64,000 nucleotides of DNA, taken from the NCBI RefSeq assembly GCF_040718835.1, contig NZ_JBFEFG010000274.1:248001-312000 (forward strand), read 5' to 3'. The stretch is from Bremerella sp. JC817 (GTDB taxonomy: Bacteria > Planctomycetota > Planctomycetia > Pirellulales > Pirellulaceae). The notes below the pieces were generated by a model, which was not told where the DNA came from, searched no databases, and saw nothing but the letters and a program-made list of their open reading frames with translations. Every line of letters begins with the position of its first letter. Within the stretch, counting starts at the first letter, position 1. Below, in pieces: positions 8,640 through 17,366 of this stretch. Made by a program: the position numbers and the translations under genes.

Positions 8640-8948
8640 TTAGAGCTTCTCGGCCATCTTCTTGGCAATGCCACGGGCCTGACCGCTTGAGGCTTTATCG
8701 AGCTTGTCGTAATCCTGTTGCAGCTCAGCACCCTTTTCTGGGTCCGATTCTTTGATCAGGTCGATGTTCTTTTGGATCGACATCATTTCGCTGCCGACCA
8801 TGCCGGTTTCGATGAGGTACTGCAGATCCTTCTTGATCAGTTCGGAAGGGGGTGTCGTTTCAACGGGGACCGGCGTGCTGCCGGGACCACAGCCGACAAC
8901 CGCGAACAACAAGGCAACCAGAATCAGCGAACGGGTAGCAATCGACAT
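8640..8948 (-). CDS. Small helical lipoprotein
   Basis: A 102-residue protein with a signal peptide ending in FAVVGC (lipobox VVGC, Cys near residue 20). The mature part is short, charged and apparently all-helical: a proline/threonine linker, then SELIKKDLQYLIETGMVGSEMMSIQKNIDLI and a Lys/Glu-rich tail. It does not share the beta-sandwich pattern of the other DUF1559-linked lipoproteins although it takes the same position, 124 bases downstream of a DUF1559 gene. I do not recognise a named family; small lipoproteins of this type occur next to DUF1559 genes in other planctomycetes (recollection, not checked). Confidence 0.75.
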   Translation of the reverse strand: MSIATRSLILVALLFAVVGCGPGSTPVPVETTPPSELIKKDLQYLIETGMVGSEMMSIQKNIDLIKESDPEKGAELQQDYDKLDKASSGQARGIAKKMAEKL

Positions 8949-9072
8949 GGGGAGGATCCAATAAGCTGGGCATGAATGCGGGCAGGAAGGCAGAGCAGAG
9001 CGATCTCAAGAATCCGCTGGCCAACCAAGCGTGCTGGCCAGCGGAAACGAGAAAGGATGGAAGCAGGCGGGC

Positions 9073-10079
9073 CTAAGGCAGGTTGATCACCTTGCCGTCG
9101 TTACGACCACCGAAGTTCTGCCAGGTCGCGAGATCGATCGTTTCAGCAATGAACCGATTCGATGCGTCGCCGGCGGTCACTAGAACACCGCCAGGGTGAC
9201 GGCTGCGAGGGGCATACACCCCGTCGCGATCCGAAGCGTAACCGCTGCCGCTGTTCTGGCAGTTCGGATACTTCCAGTTGGGTGGTGCGATCGTGTTGAT
9301 GATCGTTTGCGATGGCAAGCCGGCCATCCAATGCTGACCATTACTGCCATTGTGGGCCGTAACCCCAGCGCAGGCCGAGCCGAACGTATCGATTTCCGAT
9401 TGAGTCGGATATTGGTTCCACGTGACGGTGGAACCTTTGCGGGCTTCGGACGAGTTGCCGTTCATCAGACCCGTGTCGTTATCGTCGCCCGCCAGATGTT
9501 CCGACAGCATCAAGGTGTTGGTCGTACCATCGGTAATGTCACGCATCCGGGTTTCGACACCGGCCTTGGTATGGTCGGTCTGCGGTCCGCGGAACATGCC
9601 GTTCTGCTGATTTGGATTTGCGTAGCTCTTGGTGCAGCCAACGCTGATGGCGTAGTTGCAACCAGGGCCAGCACCGGGATATTCCTGATCGGAAGGACAA
9701 AGGAAGGCACTCAGCTTCACGTTCCGCTGGCTGTTGTTTAAGCAACGGTTGGTGAAGTTGTTCGAGCTGCTTTGTACCAGATCGTAAACGGCGGCCTGTT
9801 CGATATAAGGCAGAATCTGCACGAACGCCCCATACCCGTAGTAAGGGTATCCAGTGTCTTCGCCAGCCGTGTAGTTGGCCGCAGGAAATGCATTGTGGGT
9901 GTCGTGATGTTGTGGAAAGCGAGGCCAAGCTGACGAAGCTGATTCGAGCAGCTCATGCGTCGAGCCGCTTCACGAGCCATCTGCACGGCAGGCAGCAATA
10001 ACGCGATCAAGACGCCAATAATGGCGATCACGACAAGCAGTTCTACGAGGGTAAAACCCCGTCGCTGGGGCTGAGACAT
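9073..10079 (-). pseudogene. DUF1559 gene with a single-base frameshift (module 4)
   Basis: The gene starts [20 protein letters not shown] and keeps the normal family reading through [10 protein letters not shown]. It then shifts into nonsense from about 9909, while the rest of the family sequence (QILPYIEQ to HPGGVLVTAGDAS and EGKVINLP-like end) continues in another frame. The shift is explained by loss of one base: the plus strand reads GTCGTGATGTTGTGG at 9901, whereas the intact paralogue has GTCGTGATGGTTGTG. Restoring one G gives [15 protein letters not shown], as expected. This is either a real inactivating or phase-variable deletion, or a sequencing error. I chose the ATG at 10079 because it gives a 7-residue leader; an upstream in-frame ATG at 10163 is unlikely. 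Confidence 0.85.
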
Positions 10080-10330
10080 AACACACCTGCGGGCTGTACA
10101 ATTGAAAGATAAATTCCAGCAAAAGCGAACGTCCACGCCATTGCGGATAAATAACCAACGCAATCGCCGCCTTAATGGTTAATTACAGAGCCAACTGCTT
10201 AACCAGTCAATTATACATAAAGCCCGTAATTTCTCCCTTATCATCAATGGAATATGATCTACGGGAAGGTGCCCCTACAATAGCCACATAGCAACCACCC
10301 GCAAATCCATGCCAACACTGAACCGAATCG

Positions 10331-11533
10331 CTATTTCGCCAGGAAGACGAACGTCCCTTTTTTGTTGCCGGCGACGATATCGATCGCACCATCTTGATTG
10401 ACGTCGGCCAACGTGATCTGCCGACCGGTACCGCTGTTGCTGTCGACGACTACCGGGTGGAAAGTCACCTGATCGCCAGAACGATCGGTGAGAAAGACAA
10501 CCAGCAGCGCCGGATCTTTGGCACCTGGGTCGTGGCCGTTGTGGGCCCAATAGCATTTGCCGGTGACGATATCTTTCACGCCGTCGCCGTTCATGTCGGC
10601 GAGCTCCACCGCATGCAATTGGCTGAAGACCACCTCGCTGACCGACTTGTCAGGCGTCCCCATGATCTCGTGCTGGGTGAAGATAATTTCGCCGGCGTCG
10701 TTCTTCGATTGCTCGTGCCAGACCAGACCATACGCGTGGCCTTGCAGGCTCGTGATCACGTCGTTGTCGCCATCCCCATCGACGTCGTAGGCATGAATTC
10801 CAGCACCGCCAGGAGCGAAGCGATATGCGTGCTTTTTCCAGGGACTCGTTCCGTCCCAGTTTTCTGGCTGTTGCCACCAGCCTTCGGGCATCAGGAAATC
10901 GGCGCGGCCATCTCCATCGATATCCCCGACACCGAGCCCATGCTGATACCGCCCCCAACCTTGCTTCTCGGAGATTGGCGTCCATTTCCAACGCTGGGCC
11001 GGATCTTTCTCGCCTGGCTGGGCATAGCCAAGCTGGCCTTCAAAGTGGCAAACCAGTTCTGGGATTCCATCGCCGGTGATGTCGAGAAAACCAGGGGCTT
11101 CGTTATCGACCGCAGGGAATGCGAAGTGCTTTTTCCACAGTTGATCCGAGCCGCTATTCTCGTACCAATGCGCTGGCGTGCCGGGCAAGCCAACTACTAG
11201 CACATCATCTAAACCGTCGCTGTTAAAGTCTTCGACGAACGAGAAGAAGTTATCCGAATAACCACGATCGTTCGGAAACGATTTGCCGTCGTAGATCGCG
11301 TGCCGCTCGGTGAACTGCGGCCCTTCAAACCAGTTCGGCCCGCAGACAATGTCTGGCTTACCGTCGCGATTGAAATCGCCAACCGAGGCTCCTTCAGCGA
11401 AATACTCTTCGGTCAGACGAACCTTCTCGAAGGCTGGCTTCGTCAGGTCTTCGGCTTGGACTGAACTGACAGCGGTCGCCCACAATAGGGCAGGGGAGTA
11501 CAACATCCACGTGGCAAGCGAGACACGATGCAT
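10331..11533 (-). CDS. Secreted FG-GAP/VCBS-repeat beta-propeller protein
   Basis: A 400-residue protein with a signal peptide (about residues 1-27, ending SVQAED). Seven repeats carry the calcium-binding pattern D-x-[NDTG]-x-DG-x-x-[DE], for example DFNRDGKPDIV, DFNSDGLDDVL, DIDGDGRADFL, DVDGDGDNDVI, DMNGDGVKDIV and DVNQDGAIDIV. This fold (integrin-alpha-like propeller) mediates binding or acts as a scaffold in planctomycete extracellular proteins; no catalytic motif is visible. It stands alone on the minus strand, 124 bases from the membrane protein gene upstream. Confidence 0.87.
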   Translation of the reverse strand: MHRVSLATWMLYSPALLWATAVSSVQAEDLTKPAFEKVRLTEEYFAEGASVGDFNRDGKPDIVCGPNWFEGPQFTERHAIYDGKSFPNDRGYSDNFFSFVEDFNSDGLDDVLVVGLPGTPAHWYENSGSDQLWKKHFAFPAVDNEAPGFLDITGDGIPELVCHFEGQLGYAQPGEKDPAQRWKWTPISEKQGWGRYQHGLGVGDIDGDGRADFLMPEGWWQQPENWDGTSPWKKHAYRFAPGGAGIHAYDVDGDGDNDVITSLQGHAYGLVWHEQSKNDAGEIIFTQHEIMGTPDKSVSEVVFSQLHAVELADMNGDGVKDIVTGKCYWAHNGHDPGAKDPALLVVFLTDRSGDQVTFHPVVVDSNSGTGRQITLADVNQDGAIDIVAGNKKGTFVFLAK

Positions 11534-11657
11534 GGCCAGAGACTTTCGAGCGGGGGAAGCGATGAGGATCGAGCAAGCGAGCCTATCTTCCCAAAACCGC
11601 TATGCGTTGTCACGCTTTTTCCCTGGCGCGGCCGCCGAGAGCCGATCGAGCCGCAGC

Positions 11658-12080
11658 CTACTCTTCGACCGACGAACTGGCCGAACGGTTCTCTTCGCGA
11701 AGGCGTTTGACTTCTTCTTCGAGAGCCCGGCGGCTGGCAATCCGCTCGTCTCGCAGCGAAAGAATGTACGACTTCGTCGCGAATCCATCGATGCCGGCGA
11801 TCACTACCATCCATAAGACTAACAGCAGAACGACCGCCCAGTACACGATGAAGGCGGCGTTGTGAGGAATGGCCGGGCTGATCAGCACGGCGATGGCGAT
11901 CAGCATCAGCGTGTACGTCACCTTCTTACGACGACGCACCTGGGCCAGCAGATATTCACGTTTTCGAGAATCCCACTCGGGATGCCGTTCAACCATCTTC
12001 ACCGTCTGCTGGTGATGCGTGTGCATCATCCACGAGACGAGGGTCAAAACGAATGCGAGTAGCGAGGTAGCGAAAAGCAT
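11658..12080 (-). CDS. Small integral membrane protein with C-terminal coiled coil
   Basis: A 140-residue protein with a hydrophobic N-terminal segment (residues 1-20), a basic loop (EYLLAQVRRRKK), two closely spaced transmembrane segments (about 53-70 and 76-98) and a charged helix near the C-terminus (RDERIASRRALEEEVKRLREENRS) that looks like a coiled coil. No family is recognised. It is the third gene of a tight minus-strand set (glycosyltransferase, M28 enzyme, this gene; gaps of 15 and 34 bases), so it may be co-transcribed with envelope-related genes. Its function cannot be stated. Confidence 0.75.
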   Translation of the reverse strand: MLFATSLLAFVLTLVSWMMHTHHQQTVKMVERHPEWDSRKREYLLAQVRRRKKVTYTLMLIAIAVLISPAIPHNAAFIVYWAVVLLLVLWMVVIAGIDGFATKSYILSLRDERIASRRALEEEVKRLREENRSASSSVEE

Positions 12081-12114
12081 GGACGTGAAGCGTCCCTTTC
12101 AGGACGTAGCTTGA

Positions 12115-13164
12115 TTATTCGACTTCCTGCAACCAGGTCAGAACAACTTTCCCCACCTTGGCCAACGAATCGGCCGAGCAGTTCTCAGGGACATCTTGTT
12201 GCGTATGCCAATATTTTGGCCCATATCCCGGATTTGGATAGTCGAAATCGATGATATCGATGATCGGAATCCCGCCAATATCGTGCAGGGGAACATGGTC
12301 GTCGTTCACGGTATGGCGAGGTCGGCGGACGAACTCAGGGATGTTCAACTTGTTCGCCACCCGCCAGACGTCCATGACCAGCGGCCGGGTATCCTTCCAG
12401 CCTACGCTGTTGCGTTCCTGGTAGATCTGCAGTTCTTTATCACCAACCATGTCGAGCAGAATGCCCCACTTGTACTGGAAGTTGATGTCAGCACTTTTGT
12501 ACTTGTTGGCCAGATAGGTCGAGCCCAGGAAGAATGGATCTCGTTCGCGGTCGAAGATGAACTCTTCCGCATCGAGAAACACCAGGTCGACCCCGTACTT
12601 TGTGTCGATCTCGCTGATATGCCGGGCCAGCTCCATCAACAGCGCCGCACCACTCGCCCCATCGTTTGCCCCGACGAAGGGTGCCTTCGGGTTGACCGGA
12701 TCTTCGTCGGCGTAAGGACGCGTATCGTAGTGGCAACACAGCAAGATGCGTTCGGTGCGTTCCGGATGGAAGCGACCGAACAGGTTCGTCAGCGTGACCG
12801 GCTGTCCCGTTTCCGGGTGCCGAACTTCCCACGACTGCCGCTGAACGGTTGCCCCGTGCTTGGTCAGGTGGTCTTCGATCATCTGTTGCTGACGCTGCAT
12901 CGCCTCGCTACCGCTGATGCGTGGTCCGAGGGCACAGATCTCTTTCAGATGCTGATACGCCTTTTCGCCGTCGATCGGAAGGAAGCGGCTCAGGTCGTCT
13001 TGTTGACCTGGCTGACTCGGCGGTGGAGCGGGCTCGCTACCGGAGTTCAGCGTGACCATCACGATGATCGCGATCACGCCAATCAAGCCAGCGAGAAGGG
13101 TACTCCAGCGTGGGATCGTTTGTTCTTGCGGGTCGGACGGCAAAGTCAGGCTCGGTGAAGACAC
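12115..13164 (-). CDS. M28-family glutaminyl-peptide cyclotransferase-like enzyme
   Basis: A 349-residue protein with one N-terminal membrane anchor (residues 20-40), a Pro-rich linker and an M28 zinc-enzyme domain. Visible metal and active-site elements are CCHYDTRP (His145), GANDGASG (Asp168), LDAEEF (Glu200/201), LLDMVGD (Asp238), NDDHVPL (Asp288/289) and YWHTQQD (His320). The DDHxP and WHT..D motifs are those of glutaminyl cyclases, which convert N-terminal Gln or Glu of exported proteins to pyroglutamate; a related aminopeptidase activity is the alternative. The start is a GTG. It lies 15 bases after the glycosyltransferase gene, in the same apparent operon. Confidence 0.87.
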   Translation of the reverse strand: MSSPSLTLPSDPQEQTIPRWSTLLAGLIGVIAIIVMVTLNSGSEPAPPPSQPGQQDDLSRFLPIDGEKAYQHLKEICALGPRISGSEAMQRQQQMIEDHLTKHGATVQRQSWEVRHPETGQPVTLTNLFGRFHPERTERILLCCHYDTRPYADEDPVNPKAPFVGANDGASGAALLMELARHISEIDTKYGVDLVFLDAEEFIFDRERDPFFLGSTYLANKYKSADINFQYKWGILLDMVGDKELQIYQERNSVGWKDTRPLVMDVWRVANKLNIPEFVRRPRHTVNDDHVPLHDIGGIPIIDIIDFDYPNPGYGPKYWHTQQDVPENCSADSLAKVGKVVLTWLQEVE

Positions 13165-13179
13165 GAAAAATAGTCCAGA

Positions 13180-14223
13180 TTATGCAGCTTTAGAATGCCG
13201 CATGTTGAGCAGGATGTCTACCTGGGCCAGGACATCTTCGGTCTGAATCGCCTGCATTGCCTCGTTGCCCGCCTTCCGGCGTTTGCGGCACGAGAGCGGA
13301 TCGTAGACATTCTGAACGGTCCGATGAATTCCTTGGCTGGGACTATAGTACTCCGACTTCGTCACCCCAAACAAGGAAATCGTCGGGGTATCCAGGGCCA
13401 CTCCAAAATGCAAAGGCCCCGTATCGCCGCTGATCAGCAGGCGAGCGTGGCGAATCGTTTCTTTCATTTCGGCGATCGACAGTTTGGGAAGCACCGACAC
13501 CGAACCAGGGGCCACAAGGTTCGCTGCCTGGGCGGCCTGGCGTGCGTAGTCATGCTCGGTTTCGCTACCCCACAGCAAGACGCTGCGCAGTTCGTCCCGC
13601 ATGAACAGATCGGCCGCGACTTCGCCGAAACGTTCTGGAATCCAGGTTTTGGAATACCATCCGGCCCCCACGTTCAACACGGCATACCGTCCCGAGGCAA
13701 TCGCCGGCACGCGCTGAGCGATCGCCTGATGGGCGACGGCGTCGTAGGGCATCTGGAATTCAAGCTGAGGATTCTCGATCCCCAGCGGCTTGAGCAGTTC
13801 CAGGTAGCGATGGGCGACGTAGGTCGCCTTGGGGGTAATATGAATCCCGGCCAACGTTGGTGCCAGTTCACGTGCTTCGCCCCGCGCGAACGATATCTGA
13901 TGCTTCCGTCCCGAAAGCCAGCCGGCGGCGGCGCTCTTCGTCAGGCCTTGCGCGTCGAGAACGATCTCGAACTTGTGCCGTGACAAAGCGCGTCGCAGCC
14001 GGCGAATCTCGCCTGGCTTGGTGAGCCAGCCCTTTTCGACCGTGAACAGAAAGTTGAGATCGTTCCGATCGGCCAGCACCTTCGAGGCAGCCGGTTCGGC
14101 GACCCAACCGATCTGGGCGGAAGGGTAAGCACGTCGCAGCGCGCATAGCACCGGCAACGTCAGTACGGTATCTCCCAGAGCACTGAGTCGAGTGATGAGG
14201 ATGCGAGGGGCAGGTGATAGCAT
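13180..14223 (-). CDS. Glycosyltransferase family 9 (heptosyltransferase-like)
   Basis: A 347-residue protein. The N-terminus PRILITRLSALGDTVLTLPVL is the typical ADP-heptose:LPS heptosyltransferase opening, followed by IGWVAEP. The C-terminal half has LLISGDTGPLHFGVALDTPTISLFG, the conserved nucleotide-sugar-binding D-TGPLH region of family GT9. These cytoplasmic GT-B enzymes build the inner core of lipopolysaccharide; the specific sugar cannot be deduced. I chose the ATG at 14223 over 14265 because the family motif then starts within a few residues and AGGAG lies about eleven bases upstream. Confidence 0.9.
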   Translation of the reverse strand: MLSPAPRILITRLSALGDTVLTLPVLCALRRAYPSAQIGWVAEPAASKVLADRNDLNFLFTVEKGWLTKPGEIRRLRRALSRHKFEIVLDAQGLTKSAAAGWLSGRKHQISFARGEARELAPTLAGIHITPKATYVAHRYLELLKPLGIENPQLEFQMPYDAVAHQAIAQRVPAIASGRYAVLNVGAGWYSKTWIPERFGEVAADLFMRDELRSVLLWGSETEHDYARQAAQAANLVAPGSVSVLPKLSIAEMKETIRHARLLISGDTGPLHFGVALDTPTISLFGVTKSEYYSPSQGIHRTVQNVYDPLSCRKRRKAGNEAMQAIQTEDVLAQVDILLNMRHSKAA

Positions 14224-14337
14224 AGGGCCGACAACTCCTTTTGTCGTGTGCCATTCTGGCGGCACCGAGGCGGGGCGTATCGTAGAAAGAAACGCCCCCG
14301 CAGGGCAAGACCAGCCACCGCCAGATTATGCCAGCTG

Positions 14338-15603
14338 CTAATATTCGGGCCGGAGTGGCCATTTACCGAGCGTAACGTCCAGCTTTTTCGTTTCCGATCC
14401 GCGGACGGCTATCATTTCAACTCGGTCGCCGACCTTCTTATCCTTGAGCAATTGAATCAGGTGCGTGAAGCTATCGACCTTTTCGCCGTCGACTTCCACC
14501 ATCGTGTCACCACCCCGAAGACCGGCTTTGTAAGCACCGCTATCTTGGTTGACGTTCTGGATCACGCAGGGGCCGTTGCCTCCGGAACTCGAACCATGCA
14601 CCCCGAGAAAACCACCGCTGCGGATTTTGAAATTGTCGACCTGACGCGTGATGTCAGGCACAACTCGCATGATCCGTTCCTGCTCGGCTTCGTTCAGGAA
14701 GAGTTCTTTCCCATCGACCACCATGCCGAACAACTCGGCTCGCTGAAGGTTGATCATCTTCGAGAACAACGGAGCCAGCGAACCCTTGATATCCAAGTAA
14801 TACAGCCGGAAGCCGATCATGCGTGGCAGCAGCGGATCGAGCTCGCGCAGCATTTCCAAATCGACCGGGCCATCTTTGATGGTCATCAGCCGGACGTTGG
14901 GCATTTTGGCAATGTGAGCAAACCAATCGGCCGTGACTTTGTCGTTCGAGATCTGCACGTCGCCGATGAAGTTGAGATGCTGCAGGTAATAAAGATCGTC
15001 GACCGTTCCCTGGTAACTGTCGTCGATCACAATCCCTGGCTCTTGCAGGCTGGCCTGGAATCCTTGCGGCTGGCTGTAAGTCGAGAACTTCACGCCCAGC
15101 CCGCTTAAGATTCGGATGGCACGTTCTCGCTGAACCGGCTGAATCTTCTTCAGCACGTCGGTGGCATAGGCTGAAACACGGTCGTGCTGCGTGGCTGCGA
15201 TCAACGCCAGCTTGGCGGTCGCGGCTCGTTCGGTCGCAATATCGTCGCCGATGGCGAAGGCCCGCAAGACATGGATACAACGAAAAGCTTTCTCGAGACT
15301 GCCAGTTCGGACCGCATCGGTCAGCGGCTCGATGGCAGTGTCTTTCGCTTCGATAAGCTTCTGAGTGGCGTTTTCGCGAAGCAGGAACTTGTCGCTGTCG
15401 AGCTGATCGATCCAAGCCTGAATTTCGGCCGCAGTCGGTGGTGTCGTCGGGGCGGCAGCATCGGTCGCCGGTTGGTCTCCGTCGGCAGCTTGGACCGAGG
15501 GTACCAAGAGGAACAGCCCCCATGTCAGGCAAACGAGAAATGGAAGGATTCGGCGAACAGTCACGAGCGATCTCGAATTGGGGGTCGACGACAGAGGAGC
15601 CAT
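14338..15603 (-). CDS. Secreted PDZ-domain protein with N-terminal helical region
   Basis: A 421-residue protein with a signal peptide (cleavage near VQAADG, residue 39), a low-complexity Ala/Thr/Pro linker and a helical HEAT-like region (IQAWIDQLDSDKFLLRENATQKLIEAKDTAIEPL). A central leucine-rich-like region (LNFIGDVQISNDKVTADWFAHIAKMPNVRLMTIKDGPVD, in part) follows, then a C-terminal PDZ domain with LGVHGSSSGG, SGAYKAGLRGGDTMVEVDGEKV and HLIQLLKDKKVGD. There is no protease domain, so it is probably a periplasmic scaffold or regulator, not a DegP-type protease. Its start region faces the divergent methyltransferase gene 82 bases away. Confidence 0.85.
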   Translation of the reverse strand: MAPLSSTPNSRSLVTVRRILPFLVCLTWGLFLLVPSVQAADGDQPATDAAAPTTPPTAAEIQAWIDQLDSDKFLLRENATQKLIEAKDTAIEPLTDAVRTGSLEKAFRCIHVLRAFAIGDDIATERAATAKLALIAATQHDRVSAYATDVLKKIQPVQRERAIRILSGLGVKFSTYSQPQGFQASLQEPGIVIDDSYQGTVDDLYYLQHLNFIGDVQISNDKVTADWFAHIAKMPNVRLMTIKDGPVDLEMLRELDPLLPRMIGFRLYYLDIKGSLAPLFSKMINLQRAELFGMVVDGKELFLNEAEQERIMRVVPDITRQVDNFKIRSGGFLGVHGSSSGGNGPCVIQNVNQDSGAYKAGLRGGDTMVEVDGEKVDSFTHLIQLLKDKKVGDRVEMIAVRGSETKKLDVTLGKWPLRPEY

Positions 15604-15685
15604 GTTCTGTTATTGTGGGAAGATATTAGGAACTATTCCAGGGCAAAACCAAATTCTCTCCCTCGCCTCGTGGCTAACCACTCTT

Positions 15686-16555
15686 ATGCACGACGCCGAT
15701 CTGGCTCCCTTTCAATATAGCTTGCTCGACTTCGGAGCTGGTCGAAAGTTAGAGCAATTCGGCTCGGTCGTTCTCGATCGCTATTCCCCTTCGGCCGAAG
15801 GGTTTCGCGCAGCTTCTCCCCAAATCTGGTCTCAGGCAGCCGCTCGATATGTGCGGCGTACCGAAACCCAGGGAGATTGGCACGACGCCGACCAGTTGCC
15901 GGAAGATTGGCAAGTGGCCGCCGGGCAGCTACGGTTTCGTCTCAAGACAACGCAGTTTGGTCACTTAGGGCTTTTCCCCGAGCAGTTTGCCAACTGGCAA
16001 TGGCTGCGTAAAACATGCAGCGAAAGCCCTCAGCCGCTCAAGATATTAAACCTGTTCGCCTATACCGGCGGGTCTTCGCTGGCATGTGCGTTGGGTGGGG
16101 CCGAAGTGGCCCACGTCGATGCCGCCGCCAACGTGGTGAAATGGGCTCGCCGCAATGCCGAGCTTTCAGGCCTGGGCGAAGCCCCCATTCGCTGGATCGC
16201 GGAAGACGCCCGGAAGTTCGTCAAACGCGAAGTCAAACGGGGCAACACCTACGACGGCGTGATCCTCGACCCGCCCACCTATGGCCATGGCTCGAAAGGG
16301 GAAGTCTGGCGGATTGATAAGCACCTGCCACTGCTAATGGGATACTTGAATGAACTTCTGGCAGACAGTCCGAAGCTAGTTCTGCTAACTTGCCATTCGC
16401 CAGGCTACGAAGCGGACACGTTGCATCAGATGGTGGACGATGCGTTTCCGTCGGTAGCTCCGCGTCAAATCAAATCGGGGCCGCTGACGATCACCGACCA
16501 GAAAGGCCGCAAGCTTCCCAGCGGCTATTTCGCCAGCTACCAACGTGGAGCCTAG
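15686..16555 (+). CDS. Class I SAM-dependent methyltransferase, RlmI/RlmK-like
   Basis: A 289-residue protein. SAM-binding motif I is seen as ILNLFAYTGGSSLACALGGA, followed by the acidic ribose-binding position in AHVDAAANVVKWARRNAE, and motif IV is ILDPPTYGHGSKGEVW. The whole arrangement, including PEQFANWQWLR before motif I, matches the C-terminal catalytic domain of large-subunit rRNA methyltransferases such as RlmI and RlmK. A PUA domain is absent, so the exact target is open. I chose the ATG at 15686; the longer frame from 15578 runs back into the divergent gene. It is followed after 6 bases by a second RNA methyltransferase gene, so the two form an operon. Confidence 0.85.
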   Translation: MHDADLAPFQYSLLDFGAGRKLEQFGSVVLDRYSPSAEGFRAASPQIWSQAAARYVRRTETQGDWHDADQLPEDWQVAAGQLRFRLKTTQFGHLGLFPEQFANWQWLRKTCSESPQPLKILNLFAYTGGSSLACALGGAEVAHVDAAANVVKWARRNAELSGLGEAPIRWIAEDARKFVKREVKRGNTYDGVILDPPTYGHGSKGEVWRIDKHLPLLMGYLNELLADSPKLVLLTCHSPGYEADTLHQMVDDAFPSVAPRQIKSGPLTITDQKGRKLPSGYFASYQRGA

Positions 16556-16561
16556 GCGGTT

Positions 16562-17362
16562 ATGGCTGAAATCATTCGCTCGCTACAAAACGCTCAGATT
16601 AAAGCCGCGGTCAAACTTCGTGACCGCCGCGGTCGCAGTCAGCAGGGCCGCACCATCGTCGATGGTCTGCGCGAGATTCGCCGAGCCTTGTTGATGGGAT
16701 TTCCGGTCGAAACGATCTACGTCCTTCCCGATGCCTTCTCTGGCCCGGAAGCGGAGTCGTTTGACGAGGTCCTGCAGCAGCACCCCGACCTCAACATCCA
16801 GCATGTCACACGCGATGTGATGGCCAAGCTTGCCTTTGGTGAACGAGTCGAAGGGGCCGTGGCCATCGTACCGATCCCGTCCAACTCGCTTCAGCAGGTC
16901 ACCCTGCCGGAAGCACCACTGATTGTCGTGATCGAGCAAGTCGAGAAGCCAGGCAACGTCGGCGCCATTTTGCGAACGATGGATGCCGTCGGTGCGGACT
17001 TGTTGATCTCGGCCGATGGTCGCACCGATCTGTTCAATCCCAACGCGATTCGAGCCAGTCTCGGGACGATCTTCTCGACCCCGATCGTCGATGCCACGTC
17101 AGAAGAAACCATTGCCTGGCTGAAGGACAACGCGATTGAGACCTTCGCGGCCCGAGTCGATGGTTCGGTAGCCTATACCTCGGTCGATATGCGGAGAGCG
17201 ACCGCCTTGGTCCTGGGGAGCGAAGCGCACGGGCTCAGTCAGAAATGGCACCAGGACCATGTGCAGAACATTCATCTGCCGATGAACGGGATCGCCGACA
17301 GCTTGAACGTTTCGACCACCGCCGCGGTGCTGTTGTACGAAGCACTACGGCAGCGGACCTAA
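16562..17362 (+). CDS. TrmH-family (SPOUT) RNA 2'-O-ribose methyltransferase
   Basis: A 266-residue protein with an N-terminal substrate-binding part (SLQNAQIKAAVKLRDRRGRSQQGRTIVDGLREI) and a C-terminal SPOUT knot domain. The three motifs are present: NPNAIRASLGTIF (motif 1), ALVLGSEAHGLS (motif 2) and IPMNGI-like LPMNGIADSLNVSTTAAVLLYEAL (motif 3). These enzymes methylate ribose in rRNA or tRNA; the target base cannot be read from the sequence. It is the second gene of a two-gene RNA-modification operon and ends 4 bases from the convergent folD stop. Confidence 0.92.
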   Translation: MAEIIRSLQNAQIKAAVKLRDRRGRSQQGRTIVDGLREIRRALLMGFPVETIYVLPDAFSGPEAESFDEVLQQHPDLNIQHVTRDVMAKLAFGERVEGAVAIVPIPSNSLQQVTLPEAPLIVVIEQVEKPGNVGAILRTMDAVGADLLISADGRTDLFNPNAIRASLGTIFSTPIVDATSEETIAWLKDNAIETFAARVDGSVAYTSVDMRRATALVLGSEAHGLSQKWHQDHVQNIHLPMNGIADSLNVSTTAAVLLYEALRQRT

Positions 17363-17366
17363 GCGG

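Noticed and set aside
10223..10265. Nested hairpin (CCCGT/ACGGG around ATCAT/ATGAT) downstream of the FG-GAP gene as a terminator
   Set aside because: The stems are short, loops are large, and there is no U-tract on the minus strand.
15578..15685. Extended start of the RlmI/RlmK-like methyltransferase at 15578
   Set aside because: It would overlap the start of the divergent PDZ gene and adds 36 residues without family similarity.
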